In this document: positions 62,301-64,000 of the stretch, one piece after another
How the letters are laid out: every line of letters starts with the position of its first letter
Numbering within the stretch: position 1 is the stretch's first letter
Source of the DNA: Verpa conica
Lineage: Eukaryota > Ascomycota > Pezizomycetes > Pezizales > Morchellaceae
NCBI GenBank assembly: GCA_033030425.1
Contig: JAUFSD010000001.1
Span: forward strand, 372,001-436,000
Direction of reading: 5' to 3'
DNA: 64,000 bases
Notes under the pieces: model-generated
Seen by the model: only the letters and a program-made list of their open reading frames with translations
Told to the model about the DNA's origin: nothing
Databases searched by the model: none
Made by a program: the position numbers and the translations under genes

Positions 62301-63157
62301 GATATATAAGTAGCGACTGGTAGTATCGAAAAATAAAACACTTATACGCTGAATTCCTTCATAGTCATCATAAGCATCGAGTTTTACGCTGCAGAATATT
62401 TCTCGGTTTCACTTACAGAAGCGTTATTGAAAAAACCTACATTATAATCAGAAGCTTCTAAAAACTCTCGCCCTCGCTAATATATTCATCTAGCGACAGT
62501 AGTGGGTGTTTCAGGCCTAAGGCACCAATATCCCCGCGGATAGAAAGGCAAAAGTAGATTGGGGCAGGGTAGGGCAGTATATTGATTTATCTTGATCGCA
62601 TGTGTTCATGATAAAGATTGAAATACAAAGGTAGGAAAAGAACTGAAACATTCCTAGAGACAGGGATTTCTTTCACCAAGCAGGTTCAGCAATGTAGTCA
62701 TAGTATATCACTCGATCACAAGCACCCGCATATCCGGTTTTTATCTCAACTCATTAATCCAGCTCCGATAAAACCACACTAGCCACCATAAAGGTGTGGG
62801 ACGGGAAGACCTCGTATCCGGGATATCCGTAACCGGAGTAAATCTCAGCCGAGGCTTCCATGGCTCTTAATCTTGGCCACTCTTGGCTAGGGGGTAGAAT
62901 TCATACCAGGAATACAAGTAGTAGAATCTCTAAGTAGAAACTCATGAATGATGGGACAATTTTTCTTTCTAATAGTGAATATGCAATATATTTTTAGACG
63001 CAACCAGCCAATAGACCTCTAGTTATTGGAATATATACAAGAAATAAAGAAATAAACACAATTCCGAACAGGCTAGCCATCCGAAACATTACAACTGTAT
63101 CCCGTACAATCATACTCCTCTCCTCCCCTCCCTCCCCTCTATCTCAACACTCTCCAC
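59387..63157. other. 3.8-kb spacer, GH16 to AA9
   Basis: Two blocks (about 59600-60110 and 61000-61340) have overlapping frames on both strands and higher GC but no recognisable protein. The stretch at 62254-62308 contains a GAAT composite repeat bounded by direct copies of AGCGGATATAT. No RNA gene was seen. Confidence 0.4.
62264..62294 (+). repeat. GAAT microsatellite plus dispersed tail, copy 2
   Basis: Related to 26054-26089, with TGAATGAATGAAT and ATAAGTACATGGA shared in the same order. It is bounded by 11-bp direct repeats AGCGGATATAT (62254-62264 and 62298-62308). Confidence 0.5.
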
Positions 63158-64000
63158 TTAAAAGTAGGTTCCACGTCTGTGTCTTCCAACAGGAGTGCAC
63201 TCAGCAGGTACATGCTTCTGGGTGACAGTGACAGTCTCAACAGCCGACGCAGTGAAGGTCAAGATGACAGTCTTCTCAATTGTGGAGGTCTCAGTAACCT
63301 TGATGGTAGTGACTGGTGCGGCAGTGGTGGCCGGGGCAGAAGTGATATAGAAAGTCTCGGTGGCGATATCAGCAGCATCAGTCTCCTGAGGAGCAACACT
63401 GGCGGTCTCAGTGGCATCGATGATCTGAGTCTGGCTGGAAGAAGCCTGTCCACGGGTGCGGGTGCGGGTGAAAGCAGGGCGGGTGTTGTTGGAGAACGGA
63501 GGGATGGCTGAAGGGGCCAAGGTGGGGAAGGTGGCTGGGCCAGTTCCGATGGGTGCGGTACCGATAAAGGTTGGGGCAACAACGGTGGATGTTGTGGGCT
63601 CGGGGACGGCCTCGGTGGGGATGGCCTCAGTAGGGCTGGCAACATCCGAAGTGGCAGCAGCAGAAGTGGCGGCAACAGATGTGGCAGCAGCAGAGGTGGT
63701 AACGGCCGCGGAGGATGAAGCACTAGCTCCACCAGGGACATACACAGCCGGGCCGGGGATGGTGTAGCTGGTCGGGACCGGGTAGTAGATGTTGATCAGG
63801 ATACCGGGATCGCTGGAAGTGTAACCACCGGGGAACTTGACGGTGTCTGAAGGAACAGCACTGCCAGAACCAGTAATCTCGAGATTGGCACACATGGGGT
63901 AGAACTGAGCACCATTGGTGTTCTCAGCAGAATGGAGAGCGAGAAGCTCGTGGCGCATCAAGTACGGACCAGCTGCAATATCGGACGGGAGAGTAACAGT
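63158..64000 (-). CDS. AA9 lytic polysaccharide monooxygenase, C-terminal part (5' end outside window)
   Basis: An open frame enters from the window edge and runs 280 codons to the stop at 63158. The first 80 residues are the C-terminal third of the AA9 copper-oxidase domain: [20 protein letters not shown], then [20 protein letters not shown], then ITGSG. RHE holds the second-sphere His, and QFYP the conserved Gln and axial copper Tyr. Beyond GPAVYVPGG comes a tail of about 190 residues rich in Ala, Thr, Ser and Pro, likely O-glycosylated. There is no CBM1; it ends in a basic, Cys-containing stretch ([16 protein letters not shown]). The N-terminal His brace lies outside the window. The enzyme oxidatively cleaves cellulose or xyloglucan and would assist GH6 and GH74. 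Confidence 0.9.
   Translation of the reverse strand, partial: TVTLPSDIAAGPYLMRHELLALHSAENTNGAQFYPMCANLEITGSGSAVPSDTVKFPGGYTSSDPGILINIYYPVPTSYTIPGPAVYVPGGASASSSAAVTTSAAATSVAATSAAATSDVASPTEAIPTEAVPEPTTSTVVAPTFIGTAPIGTGPATFPTLAPSAIPPFSNNTRPAFTRTRTRGQASSSQTQIIDATETASVAPQETDAADIATETFYITSAPATTAAPVTTIKVTETSTIEKTVILTFTASAVETVTVTQKHVPAECTPVGRHRRGTYF

Overview
The window is nuclear DNA of a filamentous ascomycete (Pezizomycotina). Most genes are interrupted by short GT-AG introns of about 39-95 nt, several with TACTAAC-like branch sites. The gene content is typical of such fungi: a CBM1-carrying GH6 cellulase, GH74, AA9 and GH16 enzymes, a P450, a fungal isocyanide synthase and a HeLo-like protein. Coding density is low, about one gene per 4-5 kb, and the genes sit as islands in long AT-rich spacers. 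I could not place it below subphylum. A plant-litter saprotroph, perhaps of an early-diverging class such as Pezizomycetes or Orbiliomycetes, would fit, but that is inference.

Layout. 1-17 kb: a small hypothetical gene (-), a complete nine-exon cytochrome P450 (+), a NIMA-like kinase (+), a 3.2-kb spacer and a CBM1-GH6 cellobiohydrolase (-). 17-30 kb: an unknown 482-aa protein (-), a HeLo-like protein (-), a GPI-anchored surface protein (+), an intron-bearing tRNA-Lys(UUU) (-), a small secreted protein (-) and a PLP-dependent class V aminotransferase-fold enzyme (-). 30-42 kb: a seven-exon GH74 xyloglucanase (+), a 5.4-kb gene desert and an isocyanide synthase/dioxygenase fusion (+). 42-48 kb: a clean Tc1/mariner-type MITE, tRNA-Lys(CUU) (-) and a low-complexity gene frameshifted by an exact 86-bp tandem duplication (-). 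49-64 kb: a 1871-aa nucleotidyltransferase-like/ankyrin protein (-), tRNA-Arg(UCU) (-), a GPI-anchored GH16 enzyme (-) and the 3' part of an AA9 monooxygenase (-) cut by the window edge.

Functionally, GH6, GH74 and AA9 together attack cellulose and xyloglucan in plant cell walls, while GH16 and the GPI protein probably act at the fungal wall. The isocyanide synthase is the only secondary-metabolism core gene. The P450 lies 32 kb away and I see no compact cluster around the synthase. The most unusual point is that the synthase's fused dioxygenase half appears to have lost its iron-binding residues while the synthase half and reading frame are preserved.

Exon models for most genes were assembled by hand from splice sites, reading phase and family similarity. 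Those whose summed exon length is a multiple of three are stated as coherent. None has transcript support.
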